This document shows positions 5,935-14,089 of a stretch of DNA of 20,293 bases, one piece after another. Made by a program: the position numbers and the translations under genes. Positions within the stretch are counted from its first letter, which is position 1, and each line of letters begins with the position of its first letter. This stretch comes from an uncultured Lachnospiraceae bacterium. GTDB taxonomy: Bacteria; Bacillota; Clostridia; Lachnospirales; Lachnospiraceae. The notes under the pieces were generated by a model. That model was not told the DNA's origin. It searched no databases and saw only the letters and a program-made list of their open reading frames with translations. The stretch lies in the NCBI GenBank assembly GCA_900539175.1, contig UQAW01000072.1:1-20293 (forward strand). The letters run 5' to 3'.

Positions 5935-7371
5935 TTATAAAGTGACTTTGGAGAATACCGTTTGAATAAGCTCTTCTGCATTCAGGGAAGCATTTTCTTC
6001 ATATGGGAAGAAGTCCATTTCTACCAGAAAGGGAACACCAGTAGAGGCTTCTGTCCAGGCGTAGCAGTCTGTACAGTTGTGTTCGCCAGCATAGACATAG
6101 GAAACTGTAACATAGTGGATCTCGCGTCCGTTCACAGTGGTGGTTGTTTCGGGAGCAGAGGTTATGTTCGTGAAAGAATGCTCATTTGCCAAAAAAGAAT
6201 AGTCACTGTACTCGGCTGCCATGTTGCTCATTTCCGTGAAATCATCAAAACCATACTGAAGAGAGATGGAAATTTCATCGGTTTCATATTCCAGGTTGAG
6301 TACATTCGGAGTAGAATAAGAATATTCATAATTTTCCGGAACGCCTATTTCTGCCTGAAGGTTTCCGGCGTTGTTTGTAAGTATATAATTGCCGGCTTCA
6401 TTTATAGCAGCCTCTTCATCAGTGAATAAATCTGAGGTATCCAAATCATCAGAACCGCTTTCATCTTCTATACCGGAAAGGTCATCATCGGACCCGAATA
6501 AATCCCCCATGATATCCTGGGAACTGTCAGCTTCCACAGCATCGCGGAGGGCGTTATCCGGAACTTTAATTACATCTACCGTATTATAAGAATTCATGGT
6601 CAGAGTTAAGGTATATTCTGTTACATCAAAGGATACATCCTCGCTGATGCCTGACATGATTTCAGAGCTGATATCAGTGAGGTCGATTTCCATCTTGGCC
6701 AGTACATTAGCGTCTTTATAGATATAGATATCTGCGTCAGTAGTGGTATCACTGAAATCCATATCCCCTTCAAATAGCTCATCCCCCATATCTCCTAAAG
6801 AAGAGAAAAGAGAATCTAAATATTCTCCGTCTAAAGATACATGCAGCAGATAAGCATCTTTTTTATTAACTTTCTGAAGTTCTTCATCTAAAGTTGCAGT
6901 CAGTTTTTTATCAGCAATTGCCCGATAGATATCTGCCTGTATCAGGGATTCTGTCTGGGATTCGTAATCTTCTACGTTTTGTCTGATCCAGGTATCCTCC
7001 ATACAGGTATATACTTGGTATCCGTCATCACCTTTTATGGTATAGCTTTCTGCATTCATGTCATAATTCATGCCAAGCATTGAAAGGTTCAGTTCCATAT
7101 TCATGTATGCGGCTTCTTCCGGTGTTACGGTTGACTGAAAGTCCATGTTCAGGTTTAAATCCATATCCAGACTTAAACCGGAACCAGAAGGATCGCTGGC
7201 TTTTCCGCTGAAGTTTAATTCCATAGTTCCATCCACGGATTCAATCTTTTCCAGAGTTTTTACCACATCTGCGGCAATGCTGACAGGTGTAGGTTTCCCG
7301 CATCCGGTCATACCTCCCAGTACAAAGGTTGCTGTGATAGCTGTGAGAATCAATCGTTTTCTATTTTTCAT
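5935..7371 (-). CDS. Putative secreted lipoprotein of unknown function
   Basis: The 478-residue protein begins with a lipoprotein signal peptide: basic MKNRKR, a hydrophobic stretch, then MTGC with Cys24 as the probable lipidated residue. This anchors it to the outer face of the membrane. Residues about 25-275 are rich in beta-type alternation (SVDGTMELNFSG, LDMDLNLNMDF, MNMELNLSMLGMNY). This resembles the clam-shell beta-sheet lipoproteins of the LppX/LolA-like type found as DUF proteins in Firmicutes; I cannot name the family with certainty. A strongly acidic Ser/Asp/Glu linker (about 280-322) separates this from a C-terminal domain (about 323-478). The ribosome site AAGGAAGGA is good. It lies 25 bases after the TSCPD gene and shares its transcript. 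A lipid- or substrate-binding role is only inferred from the fold type. Confidence 0.8.
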   Translation of the reverse strand: MKNRKRLILTAITATFVLGGMTGCGKPTPVSIAADVVKTLEKIESVDGTMELNFSGKASDPSGSGLSLDMDLNLNMDFQSTVTPEEAAYMNMELNLSMLGMNYDMNAESYTIKGDDGYQVYTCMEDTWIRQNVEDYESQTESLIQADIYRAIADKKLTATLDEELQKVNKKDAYLLHVSLDGEYLDSLFSSLGDMGDELFEGDMDFSDTTTDADIYIYKDANVLAKMEIDLTDISSEIMSGISEDVSFDVTEYTLTLTMNSYNTVDVIKVPDNALRDAVEADSSQDIMGDLFGSDDDLSGIEDESGSDDLDTSDLFTDEEAAINEAGNYILTNNAGNLQAEIGVPENYEYSYSTPNVLNLEYETDEISISLQYGFDDFTEMSNMAAEYSDYSFLANEHSFTNITSAPETTTTVNGREIHYVTVSYVYAGEHNCTDCYAWTEASTGVPFLVEMDFFPYEENASLNAEELIQTVFSKVTL

Positions 7372-7396
7372 ATTGTAATTCCTTCCTTAAGTTGTA

Positions 7397-7633
7397 TTAA
7401 AGCGCCTGCTTGATCGCCTGTGCAAGTTGATCCGGACAGGAAGTAGATTTAAATCCACAGCAAATTCCCTCGAGCTTTGAAATTACTTCTTTTGCATCCA
7501 TGCCTTCTACCAGAGAGCAAATTCCTTTCAAATTACCATTGCATCCGCCCGTAAAGTTAACGTTATAAATTCTTCCGTCAACCAGATCAAATTGAATTTG
7601 GGTTGAACATGTGCCGTGTGTTCGATATACCAT
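7397..7633 (-). CDS. TSCPD-domain protein (TIGR03905-type)
   Basis: The 78-residue cytosolic protein matches my knowledge of the small TIGR03905/TSCPD family: an N-terminal HGTCSTQIQF, a central GGCNGNLKGI and a C-terminal TSCPDQLAQAI that names the domain. Cysteines are at 9, 31, 39, 58, 59 and 66, suggesting metal or redox chemistry, but the function is unknown. The same domain occurs as a C-terminal extension in some B12-dependent ribonucleotide reductases. The ribosome site AAAGGAGGAA is strong. It is the first gene of a two-gene operon with the lipoprotein and is divergent from the MTA/SAH nucleosidase gene. Confidence 0.9.
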   Translation of the reverse strand: MVYRTHGTCSTQIQFDLVDGRIYNVNFTGGCNGNLKGICSLVEGMDAKEVISKLEGICCGFKSTSCPDQLAQAIKQAL

Positions 7634-7668
7634 ATATGATTCCTCCTTTCTTTTTTAGAGCGGTATCT

Positions 7669-7697
7669 TTGACTCTTTCTTTATATCATGCTATGAT
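7669..7697 (+). promoter_or_regulatory. Sigma-A promoter for the MTA/SAH nucleosidase gene
   Basis: TTGACT (7669-7674), an exact 17-bp spacer and TATGAT (7692-7697). The start would be near 7704, giving an 80-base leader. A possible - strand -10 (TATAAA, 7685-7680) for the TSCPD operon falls inside the spacer, so the divergent promoters may overlap; the latter has no good -35. Confidence 0.7.
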
Positions 7698-7783
7698 AGA
7701 TAAAAGTATAACATTTTCATTAAAAATAATCCAGAAAAACTATAAGAATTAAAAGCGGAATCAGGAATAAAAGGAGAAGAAAG

Positions 7784-8482
7784 ATGAAGTTAATTGGAAT
7801 TATCGGAGCTATGGAAGAAGAAGTTGCAAAGCTAAAGGAACAGATGAACGAAGTGTCAATCCGGACAAAGGCAGCGATGGAGTTTAACAGAGGAAAATTG
7901 AATGGGAAGGAGGTTGTAGTGGTACGCTCTGGAATCGGTAAGGTAAATGCAGGAATCTGTACACAGATTCTTGTAGATGACTATCAGGTGGATGCAATTA
8001 TCAATACCGGGATTGCAGGTTCTCTGAAAAGTCAGATTGATATAGGCGATATTGTGGTTTCTACAGATACACTGCAGCATGACATGGATGCTACCGGCTT
8101 TGGATATGCCAAAGGACAGATTCCGCGGATGGACGTTTTGTCATTTCCGGCGGACGAGAATCTTATAAAGCTGGCGATGTCCGTATGTGAACGGGTGAAT
8201 CCGGAAATTCATGTATTTGCAGGGCGCGTGGTAAGCGGCGATCAGTTTGTCTCTGACCGGGAGGTGAAGAATCAGATCAAAAGTGATTTCGATGGTTTTT
8301 GTACAGAGATGGAAGGGGCAGCAATTGCACAGGCTGCGTATCTCAATCAGGTGCCCTATGTGGTCTTAAGAGCAATCTCAGATAAAGCTGACGACAGCGC
8401 TACCATGGATTATCCAACATTCGAGCGGGAAGCCATCGGACATTGTGTCAAACTGGTGGAGAATATGGTGAAAGAACTGTAA
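7784..8482 (+). CDS. mtnN: 5'-methylthioadenosine/S-adenosylhomocysteine nucleosidase
   Basis: The 232-residue enzyme hydrolyses MTA and SAH to adenine plus methylthioribose or S-ribosylhomocysteine. It serves methionine salvage and SAH detoxification and supplies the AI-2 precursor. The sequence is canonical: GIIGAMEEEV at the N-terminus (E13 corresponds to E. coli Glu12), SGIGKVNAG, INTGIAGS, SGDQFVSD (151-158), EMEGAAIAQ with E177 (E. coli Glu174) and SDKAD with the catalytic acid D200 (E. coli Asp197). The ribosome site AAAGGAGAAG is good and a clear promoter precedes it. It appears monocistronic; no terminator is obvious before the next gene. Confidence 0.97.
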   Translation: MKLIGIIGAMEEEVAKLKEQMNEVSIRTKAAMEFNRGKLNGKEVVVVRSGIGKVNAGICTQILVDDYQVDAIINTGIAGSLKSQIDIGDIVVSTDTLQHDMDATGFGYAKGQIPRMDVLSFPADENLIKLAMSVCERVNPEIHVFAGRVVSGDQFVSDREVKNQIKSDFDGFCTEMEGAAIAQAAYLNQVPYVVLRAISDKADDSATMDYPTFEREAIGHCVKLVENMVKEL

Positions 8483-8543
8483 AAGCAGAGAATGTGTCGC
8501 TATTTGGCGAACGATTTTTATGCAAAAAATCATATTTGCGGTA

Positions 8544-8549
8544 TATAAT
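8544..8549 (+). promoter_or_regulatory. -10 element TATAAT before the membrane/coiled-coil gene
   Basis: A consensus TATAAT lies 32 bases before the start. The -35 position (8521-8526, TGCAAA) is poor. Just upstream, GATTTTT and AAAAAATC can form a short AT-only stem with a 4-base loop (about 8512-8530). Confidence 0.4.
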
Positions 8550-8580
8550 GACAGTACCAAAACGCAAGGGGGTATCATAA

Positions 8581-9324
8581 ATGCTGCAAATGTGCATTGA
8601 TATGAAATTATTTCTCTACGGTATGATAGCGGCAGGCATCATGGGAATTTGGTGTCTGCTCTGGAGTAATCATTTTTATAACACCGCAATCCGTGATTTG
8701 AGACGGAAGGACAAGCCGAAGGCTAAGTGGACAAGCCAAATGTTGGAAGAAAGCCGGATAAGAACCATTGAAAATGCGGATTCCTTTGTCCGTGTGAGGA
8801 TGTCGGAAGGAAGACAGGCAGGAGTATCTGTAGGGCATTTGTATCAGTGTGTAAATATTGCGCTGTGCGCCTGTGTAGTGCTGTTTGCGGCGGCAGGATA
8901 TGGAGTCATGCAGTATCAGTATGAAAGGTATGTGTTATGGCAACATGGATTATTGGCGGGATGTGTTGCAGCAGGACTTTTGATGCTGCGGTTTTGTATG
9001 GATCTCTCGGACAAGGAAGAACTGGTGGTTGACAGTTGGCGTGATTATTTTGAGAATCGGCCTGCAGGTGAACATTTATCCGAGAAGGAGCGGGAGAGAG
9101 AGAGGGCACGGCCGGAGTTGTTTCCTGTGACAGAGGAGGAACGGGTTCAGCTGAAAAAGAAGAAAGAGAGGCGGGCAGAGCAGCAGGCAAAGACGGAGGA
9201 GCAGATTGCGCAGATCGAAAAAGGAATTCGGGAAGCCGCAGCTTCGGGCAGTCGGTTTGCAGGGGTACTTACTCCGGAAGAAGAAAAACTATTCCGGGAA
9301 GTAATCCGGGAGTATTTGAATTGA
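8581..9324 (+). CDS. Membrane protein of unknown function with a charged coiled-coil tail
   Basis: I do not recognise the family. The 247-residue protein has a hydrophobic segment at about 9-29, a basic region at about 36-80, two more hydrophobic segments at about 87-109 and 118-140, and a long highly charged tail at about 143-247. The tail is rich in Glu, Arg and Lys (SEKERERERARPE, LKKKKERRAEQQAKTEEQ) and probably helical or coiled coil, ending in a PEEEKLFREVIREYLN helix. The tail should be cytosolic if the basic loop is inside. The start has AAGGGGG about 9 bases upstream; a second Met at residue 8 is possible. It sits between the MTA/SAH nucleosidase and pgi genes with its own putative -10, and pgi has a separate promoter. 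No function can be proposed from context. Confidence 0.75.
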   Translation: MLQMCIDMKLFLYGMIAAGIMGIWCLLWSNHFYNTAIRDLRRKDKPKAKWTSQMLEESRIRTIENADSFVRVRMSEGRQAGVSVGHLYQCVNIALCACVVLFAAAGYGVMQYQYERYVLWQHGLLAGCVAAGLLMLRFCMDLSDKEELVVDSWRDYFENRPAGEHLSEKERERERARPELFPVTEEERVQLKKKKERRAEQQAKTEEQIAQIEKGIREAAASGSRFAGVLTPEEEKLFREVIREYLN

Positions 9325-9346
9325 GGTTTGAATTGTCCGCTCCGGG

Positions 9347-9375
9347 TTGACGGTAGGGCTTTAATTTGGTAAACT
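9347..9375 (+). promoter_or_regulatory. Sigma-A promoter for pgi
   Basis: TTGACG (9347-9352), a 17-bp spacer and TAAACT (9370-9375). Transcription would start near 9382, leaving a leader of about 40 bases that contains the AAAGGAGAT ribosome site. Confidence 0.6.
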
Positions 9376-9422
9376 GAATAGGAATTAGAAAAAGAATCCA
9401 GAGGCAAAGGAGATAAAAGACA

Positions 9423-10772
9423 ATGGAAACAAAAGTGACGTTTGACTATTCAAAGGCAGCAAAGTTTATCCGTGAGAATGAAGTGGCATCTTTTGAGCAG
9501 ATTGCGAATGCAGCGAAGGATGTTTTGCTTTCCAGAGACGGACAGGGAAATGATTTTCTTGGATGGATTGATTTGCCGGTTGATTACGACAAAGAGGAAT
9601 TTGCCCGTATTAAGAAAGCCGCAAAGAAGATTCAGGAGGACTCCGAAGTATTGTTGGTAATCGGTATCGGTGGTTCTTATCTGGGTGCGAGAGCAGCAGT
9701 GGAATTTTTAAGACATGGATTCTATAACAATATTACCAAAGAACAGCGCAAGACGCCGGAAATCTACTATGTGGGTAACAGCATCAGCAGCAGCTATATT
9801 CAGGGGCTGATTGATGTGGTTGGAGATAGAGATTTTTCTGTAAATATTATTTCAAAGTCCGGTACAACAACAGAACCGGCAATTGCTTTCCGTATTTTCA
9901 AGGAGATGCTTGAGAAGAAGTATGGTAAAGCAGAAGCAGCCAAGAGAATTTATGCAACCACCGACAAGGCAAGGGGAGCACTGAAAAATCTGTCCGACGA
10001 GGAAGGATATGAGACCTTCGTAGTGCCGGATGACGTAGGAGGACGATTCTCCGTATTGACCGCAGTGGGTCTGCTTCCGATTGCAGCAAGCGGTGCAGAT
10101 ATTGATCAATTGATGGAGGGTGCAGCAAGCGGACGAGAATTGGCTCTGAATACGCCGTTTGCAGAAAATGATGCACTGTTATATGCGGCTATCCGCAATA
10201 TTCTTCACAGAAAAGGAAAATCCGTGGAGATTCTGGCGAATTATGAACCAAGTCTTCACTATGTATCTGAGTGGTGGAAACAGCTTTATGGTGAGAGCGA
10301 AGGAAAAGACCAGAAGGGTATCTTCCCGGCATCCGTAGATCTGACCACAGATCTTCATTCTATGGGACAGTTTATTCAGGACGGTTCCAGAATTATGTTT
10401 GAAACTGTATTAAATGTTGAAAAATCCAAAGTAGAATTGACAATCGGCGAGGAGCCTGTAGATCTGGACGGACTTAATTATCTGGCTGGAAAGACCGTAG
10501 ATTTTGTCAATAAGAGTGCCATGAACGGAACAATTCTGGCTCATACGGACGGTGATGTTCCGAACCTGATGGTGAAGATTCCGGAGCAGAACGAGTTCTA
10601 CCTTGGTCAGTTATTCTATTTCTTCGAGTTTGCATGTGGTGTCAGCGGATACATCTCCGGCGTAAATCCATTTAATCAGCCGGGTGTGGAAAGCTACAAG
10701 AAGAACATGTTCGCACTGCTTGGCAAACCGGGATTTGAGAAGGAACGCGAAGAGTTATTGAAGAGACTCTAA
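9423..10772 (+). CDS. pgi: Glucose-6-phosphate isomerase
   Basis: The 449-residue protein interconverts glucose-6-phosphate and fructose-6-phosphate in glycolysis and gluconeogenesis. Its length fits the short Gram-positive form. Visible motifs are GIGGSYLGARAA (81-92), the phosphate-binding SKSGTTTEP (144-152), GGRFS with R208, the catalytic Glu291 in LYGESEGKD, the catalytic His312 in TDLHSMGQ, and K426 in GVESYKKN near the C-terminus. These align with Geobacillus Glu290/His311/Lys425 from memory. The gene has its own promoter and a good AAAGGAGAT site. It is followed by about 125 bases of untranslated structured sequence and then a strong terminator. Confidence 0.98.
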   Translation: METKVTFDYSKAAKFIRENEVASFEQIANAAKDVLLSRDGQGNDFLGWIDLPVDYDKEEFARIKKAAKKIQEDSEVLLVIGIGGSYLGARAAVEFLRHGFYNNITKEQRKTPEIYYVGNSISSSYIQGLIDVVGDRDFSVNIISKSGTTTEPAIAFRIFKEMLEKKYGKAEAAKRIYATTDKARGALKNLSDEEGYETFVVPDDVGGRFSVLTAVGLLPIAASGADIDQLMEGAASGRELALNTPFAENDALLYAAIRNILHRKGKSVEILANYEPSLHYVSEWWKQLYGESEGKDQKGIFPASVDLTTDLHSMGQFIQDGSRIMFETVLNVEKSKVELTIGEEPVDLDGLNYLAGKTVDFVNKSAMNGTILAHTDGDVPNLMVKIPEQNEFYLGQLFYFFEFACGVSGYISGVNPFNQPGVESYKKNMFALLGKPGFEKEREELLKRL

Positions 10773-10791
10773 AATCAAATATATTCTAATC

Positions 10792-10886
10792 CAGATGTGG
10801 AATTCCGTTTCATAGCCTGCTGATCTTTGAGATAAAACATCTGGGTTGCACATATTCCGGGGTGACTGTGAGGTACAAAACAGTCA
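10792..10886 (+). other. Structured 3' region of the pgi transcript
   Basis: Between the pgi stop and its terminator two further stems can form: CCAGATGT 10792-10799 with 10838-10845 (8 bp, perfect, enclosing a GGAATTCC palindrome), and TGACTG 10863-10868 with CAGTCA 10881-10886. No reading frame of interest is present. With the terminator this makes a compact folded tail that could be processed to a small RNA; this is inference. Confidence 0.35.
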
Positions 10887-10898
10887 GCTTCAGAAAGG

Positions 10899-10949
10899 AA
10901 AAGAGAGTGCCGCAGACTTACGGAAGTCGGTCAGGCGGCACTCTCTTTT
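10899..10949. terminator. Bidirectional terminator between pgi and the envelope operon
   Basis: Arms 10899-10913 and 10935-10949 form a 15-bp perfect stem (AAAAGAGAGTGCCGC). Its apical region carries a second small stem, GACTT-ACGG-AAGTC (10915-10928). The stem ends in TTTT on the + strand, and on the - strand reads TTTTCCTTT. It should therefore stop both pgi and the convergent three-gene operon. Confidence 0.85.
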
Positions 10950-10969
10950 AAAATAATAATCGTAAATAA

Positions 10970-11233
10970 TTATTCCTCAATTATGTGAATTTCCAGATAA
11001 TCAAAGTCTACCGTTTCTATGAAATGATCCTGGTAGAATCTGGTCTTTGCACTTTTTTGAAATTCGGAAATATTCGTATCCAGCCAGATCGGCTTGCCAA
11101 GATCCCAGATATCGCACATTTCATTTAAGCTTTCAAAAATCTTATGAGTTCTGGTGTCAGTTGTATCATTAGAAATGGTCAGATCTTTTATCATACGATT
11201 ATCTTTGAAAATTTTACCCCATAATTGGAACAT
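10970..11233 (-). CDS. Small conserved-looking soluble protein of unknown function
   Basis: The 87-residue protein has no signal peptide or membrane segment. It begins FQLWGKIFKDNRMIKD, has a central THKIFESLNEMCDIWDLGKPIWLD region and ends with an acidic FDYLEIHIIEE strand-like segment. Similar small proteins seem familiar to me from Lachnospiraceae, but I can attach no named family or function. The ribosome site AGGAGAC is 8 bases before the ATG. It lies 26 bases after the GT39-like gene, making it the last gene of the envelope operon, and a terminator follows. Whether it works with the two membrane enzymes or merely shares their transcript is not visible from sequence. Confidence 0.8.
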   Translation of the reverse strand: MFQLWGKIFKDNRMIKDLTISNDTTDTRTHKIFESLNEMCDIWDLGKPIWLDTNISEFQKSAKTRFYQDHFIETVDFDYLEIHIIEE

Positions 11234-11259
11234 TGTTTCTGTCTCCTATGTTTTTAATC

Positions 11260-12750
11260 TTAATTTTCAGAACTTTTTTTGTATAAGCGGTAGCTGCCGT
11301 GAACCTCTGCTAATTCACATGAGTACTGCTGAATAATGGTCTTATCATCCTTTTTGCTTCCCTGTATGATGACAAGCTCTGGAGGATTCTCAAGAATTAA
11401 TTGTTCGTAGTCCCTGGCAATTTCGGGTGAGATCCATGTCAGAGGGGACTGAAAAATATATTTGTTTGCCGCGTCCCTCCCGGTATGATTGTAAACCCAG
11501 CATTCATTTCCAATCATAATAATTTTGTCCTCCGGATCTGTTAACCTTTGAACGGCTTCTATTAATTCTGTTTTTTCCTCCGATACCTGCCAGGTTAAAC
11601 TGATTTCACTGATTTGTTCCAGCATATTGGAAATCCAGATACTTTTTACAAGAAAAATCAGAATGCAGAAAGCCAGACAGGCGGCAGAGCTGTTGTCGGA
11701 TCTGATTAGCTTCTCCAGGTAATAAAAAGTGACGGCAAATACAATCAACATACCGGGCATATAGTATAAACCATAGTGAGTGAATTGATTGCCGGGCATA
11801 ATCATAAGAACAAAGGTACATAGTAAATAAACAGTATTGAGCAGTACAAATACAGAGGTGTCTCTGTCTTTTTCTTTATGATAAACGAAAACGGGAGTTA
11901 AAATGCCCAATAATAACATGATCTGCAAATTATTGTCGCTTAAATAAAACTTTGCAGCCTGCAGTATCGCGGGACTTCCGTTGGCCGAGGTATAAATCAG
12001 ATTAAATTCAATATAGGATTTTATAAAATCCGTCCATGCACCTTTTATAAATAACCACAGACCGATTGGAAGGAAAAAGGTACAGGAACCCAACAGGAAG
12101 AGTATAACATATCGCAATAATTCTTTAAACTGTTTTTTCCATAAAGAGATTACTGCAAAGTATACACAAAATATGACCCATGCACATGCAACATTTGCTT
12201 TCAAGAGTAAAGTACTCATCAAACCTGCACCTAACAGAAATAGTTCTAAATTATTGATATCCTTTTCTTTAAAATATTTTGCAAAGATATACAAGGCGAT
12301 CACACATGGAAGCATCGCATATTCTTCTGTAAAATTACCGCCCTCCAAGTATAGACCCAAAAGTGAAAAAGTCATAAAAACGGATAAAACAGAAGCACAT
12401 CTTGAAAAGAATACTCTGCATAATTTGTATGAAACAATCAGTGTTGTGGATAAAAAAATCCATTCCATCAGCCAAATGCCATGTCTGCCCATAAGCTGCA
12501 ATCCTAAAGCGTTTAAAAGATATAGTAAGGGCCCTTTATGATCAAAAATATCTCTATATGGCATATAACCTTCCAGAATTTTTCTGCCGATATATTGAAA
12601 CACACCTGAGTCAACATATTCCGGAACATTTGATAAGGGGCTGTTAGGGCTTTGAAGCATAAGCCATCCGGAATATATTAGAAATCCGGCGATTAACAAA
12701 AACTTCCATATAAATCCCTTATAAGTTATTGGTTTCTGTTTGACAGTCAT
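11260..12750 (-). CDS. Multi-pass membrane glycosyltransferase, GT39/GT-C-like
   Basis: The 496-residue protein has an N-terminal membrane segment (about 14-33) and then a first outer loop with acidic residues. Asp47 is in YVDSGVFQYIGRKILEG, followed by MPYRDIFDHKGPLLYLLN (Asp67, Asp70, His71, Lys72). This is the arrangement of polyprenyl-phosphate-sugar dependent GT-C enzymes related to PMT/ArnT. About ten more hydrophobic helices follow to about residue 375, then a soluble C-terminal domain (about 380-496). Such enzymes move a sugar from a lipid carrier to a glycan, lipid or protein on the outer face. The start has AAAGGAG at good spacing. It lies 38 bases after the acyltransferase gene, suggesting joint modification of a surface polymer; the acceptor is unknown. 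Confidence 0.85.
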   Translation of the reverse strand: MTVKQKPITYKGFIWKFLLIAGFLIYSGWLMLQSPNSPLSNVPEYVDSGVFQYIGRKILEGYMPYRDIFDHKGPLLYLLNALGLQLMGRHGIWLMEWIFLSTTLIVSYKLCRVFFSRCASVLSVFMTFSLLGLYLEGGNFTEEYAMLPCVIALYIFAKYFKEKDINNLELFLLGAGLMSTLLLKANVACAWVIFCVYFAVISLWKKQFKELLRYVILFLLGSCTFFLPIGLWLFIKGAWTDFIKSYIEFNLIYTSANGSPAILQAAKFYLSDNNLQIMLLLGILTPVFVYHKEKDRDTSVFVLLNTVYLLCTFVLMIMPGNQFTHYGLYYMPGMLIVFAVTFYYLEKLIRSDNSSAACLAFCILIFLVKSIWISNMLEQISEISLTWQVSEEKTELIEAVQRLTDPEDKIIMIGNECWVYNHTGRDAANKYIFQSPLTWISPEIARDYEQLILENPPELVIIQGSKKDDKTIIQQYSCELAEVHGSYRLYKKSSEN

Positions 12751-12788
12751 AGCTTACTCCTTTGTAGTGATTATTTTCCAACTATGGT

Positions 12789-13907
12789 TTACGCGAGAAA
12801 ATTTTTCACTTTTTCAAATCTTGTCATGATAGAGCGAAACAGTATCTGAGATAATTTTTCACAGAGGACTGCACATGGTGTCATAATTAAGAAAGACCAG
12901 ACAAGTATAAGAACTGAATATTTAGGTAAATATAGAATCCACTGCAGTTCTGAGGTATTCAGGAAAAACATACCGCTGATCAACCAGTACTGAAAAGAAT
13001 ATTTTCCGATAAAATTTATAGTCTTAGCTAGAATCTTACTGCCCAATGCATCAAGGAATACAAGCCAGAAGATTACAAGTAGTGGTGCATAAATTACATC
13101 TGGTATTTTAGATGCATAGATTGCTTCTGTTATTGTTTCCTCAAACAAATGGAATTTATTCCTTAATAATAATAGTATGATAATGCAGGCAAGGGAAAAA
13201 AATAATTTGACTATTCTTGGGATTTTTAGTCTGTCGCTTATTTTTTCATACACCTTGTATTTGGCAAAGAATAGTCCGGTCGAAAATAATGGGAGATAAG
13301 AGCAGACCATAATACAGGAGCTGACCAGGAACTTCCATAGCCCTTTATAGTACTTTTCGGAAATTAAATTGCCGAATAGTAGGAGAATCAAAAATGGCAG
13401 CAGGATATACAATGCAATTTGAGATAAGACATTGGTTATGTTCTTATTCAGGTATCGCATAAGGGGAAGAAAGATCAGTAATCCCAAATGCAGTTTTATA
13501 TACCAGCTAAAGCTGACATACAGCATTTCATCATTATGCAGCAAAGCAAATAGATTTATAAAGAAATAATCCATATTGAGTCTGCCGGATATTTGCAGAT
13601 AAGGCATTGCGATAAAGAGCATAACACTCCAATATGAGATACAGAACTTTACAATACGTTTTATATTTCCAGACTCAGATATATCAGTTTTTCCAATGTA
13701 ACTTCTATATAATCCGTAACCGGAGCAGAATAAGAAAAGAGCAATACATATTTTTCCACTGGCGGCAATTGCAAAATCATAATCTTTAAATACTGCCACA
13801 TAATGATTGGAATCCAGTGTTAAAAAACTGCCGCAGCCAAACAAATGAAGATAAAACATTAAAATGATTGCCAATCCTTTAATTTTTCGAATGTCTTCTT
13901 TCGTCAT
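12789..13907 (-). CDS. Acyltransferase-3 family membrane protein (surface-glycan O-acyltransferase type)
   Basis: The 372-residue protein has about ten hydrophobic helices and starts with the acyltransferase-3 signature: KGLAIILMFYLHLFG with the essential-type His21, then a second conserved region ALFLFCSGYGLYRSY. The family usually has Arg-x10-His; here the equivalent is Lys10-x10-His21. These enzymes O-acylate (often acetylate) peptidoglycan, teichoic acid or exopolysaccharide sugars at the membrane. ATG 13907 is the only sensible start because an in-frame TGA lies three codons upstream. No Shine-Dalgarno is at normal distance, and a GAGAG/CTCTC inverted repeat precedes the start. It is the first gene of the envelope operon and divergent from the two-component system. 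Confidence 0.87.
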   Translation of the reverse strand: MTKEDIRKIKGLAIILMFYLHLFGCGSFLTLDSNHYVAVFKDYDFAIAASGKICIALFLFCSGYGLYRSYIGKTDISESGNIKRIVKFCISYWSVMLFIAMPYLQISGRLNMDYFFINLFALLHNDEMLYVSFSWYIKLHLGLLIFLPLMRYLNKNITNVLSQIALYILLPFLILLLFGNLISEKYYKGLWKFLVSSCIMVCSYLPLFSTGLFFAKYKVYEKISDRLKIPRIVKLFFSLACIIILLLLRNKFHLFEETITEAIYASKIPDVIYAPLLVIFWLVFLDALGSKILAKTINFIGKYSFQYWLISGMFFLNTSELQWILYLPKYSVLILVWSFLIMTPCAVLCEKLSQILFRSIMTRFEKVKNFLA

Positions 13908-14006
13908 GTGTTGTCAGTGAGAGGATCTCTCAATTTTCCTTTCCTTTTGTGAAATGACAGATATGCTCCAGAGATGCAGGAAATATTTGTGCTATGAGCA
14001 GTTCTA

Positions 14007-14035
14007 AGTGTATCAGATCCCTATAGGAAAGTAAA
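14007..14035 (-). promoter_or_regulatory. Candidate sigma-A promoter for the envelope operon
   Basis: On the - strand: TTTACT (14035-14030), a 17-bp spacer and TACACT (14012-14007), each matching consensus at four of six positions. It gives a leader of about 95 bases before the acyltransferase gene. Confidence 0.5.
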
Positions 14036-14089
14036 GTGGCGGAACAGGGCAGGCATCTCATGTTCATTTGTTACGGCAGGATAGGAATT

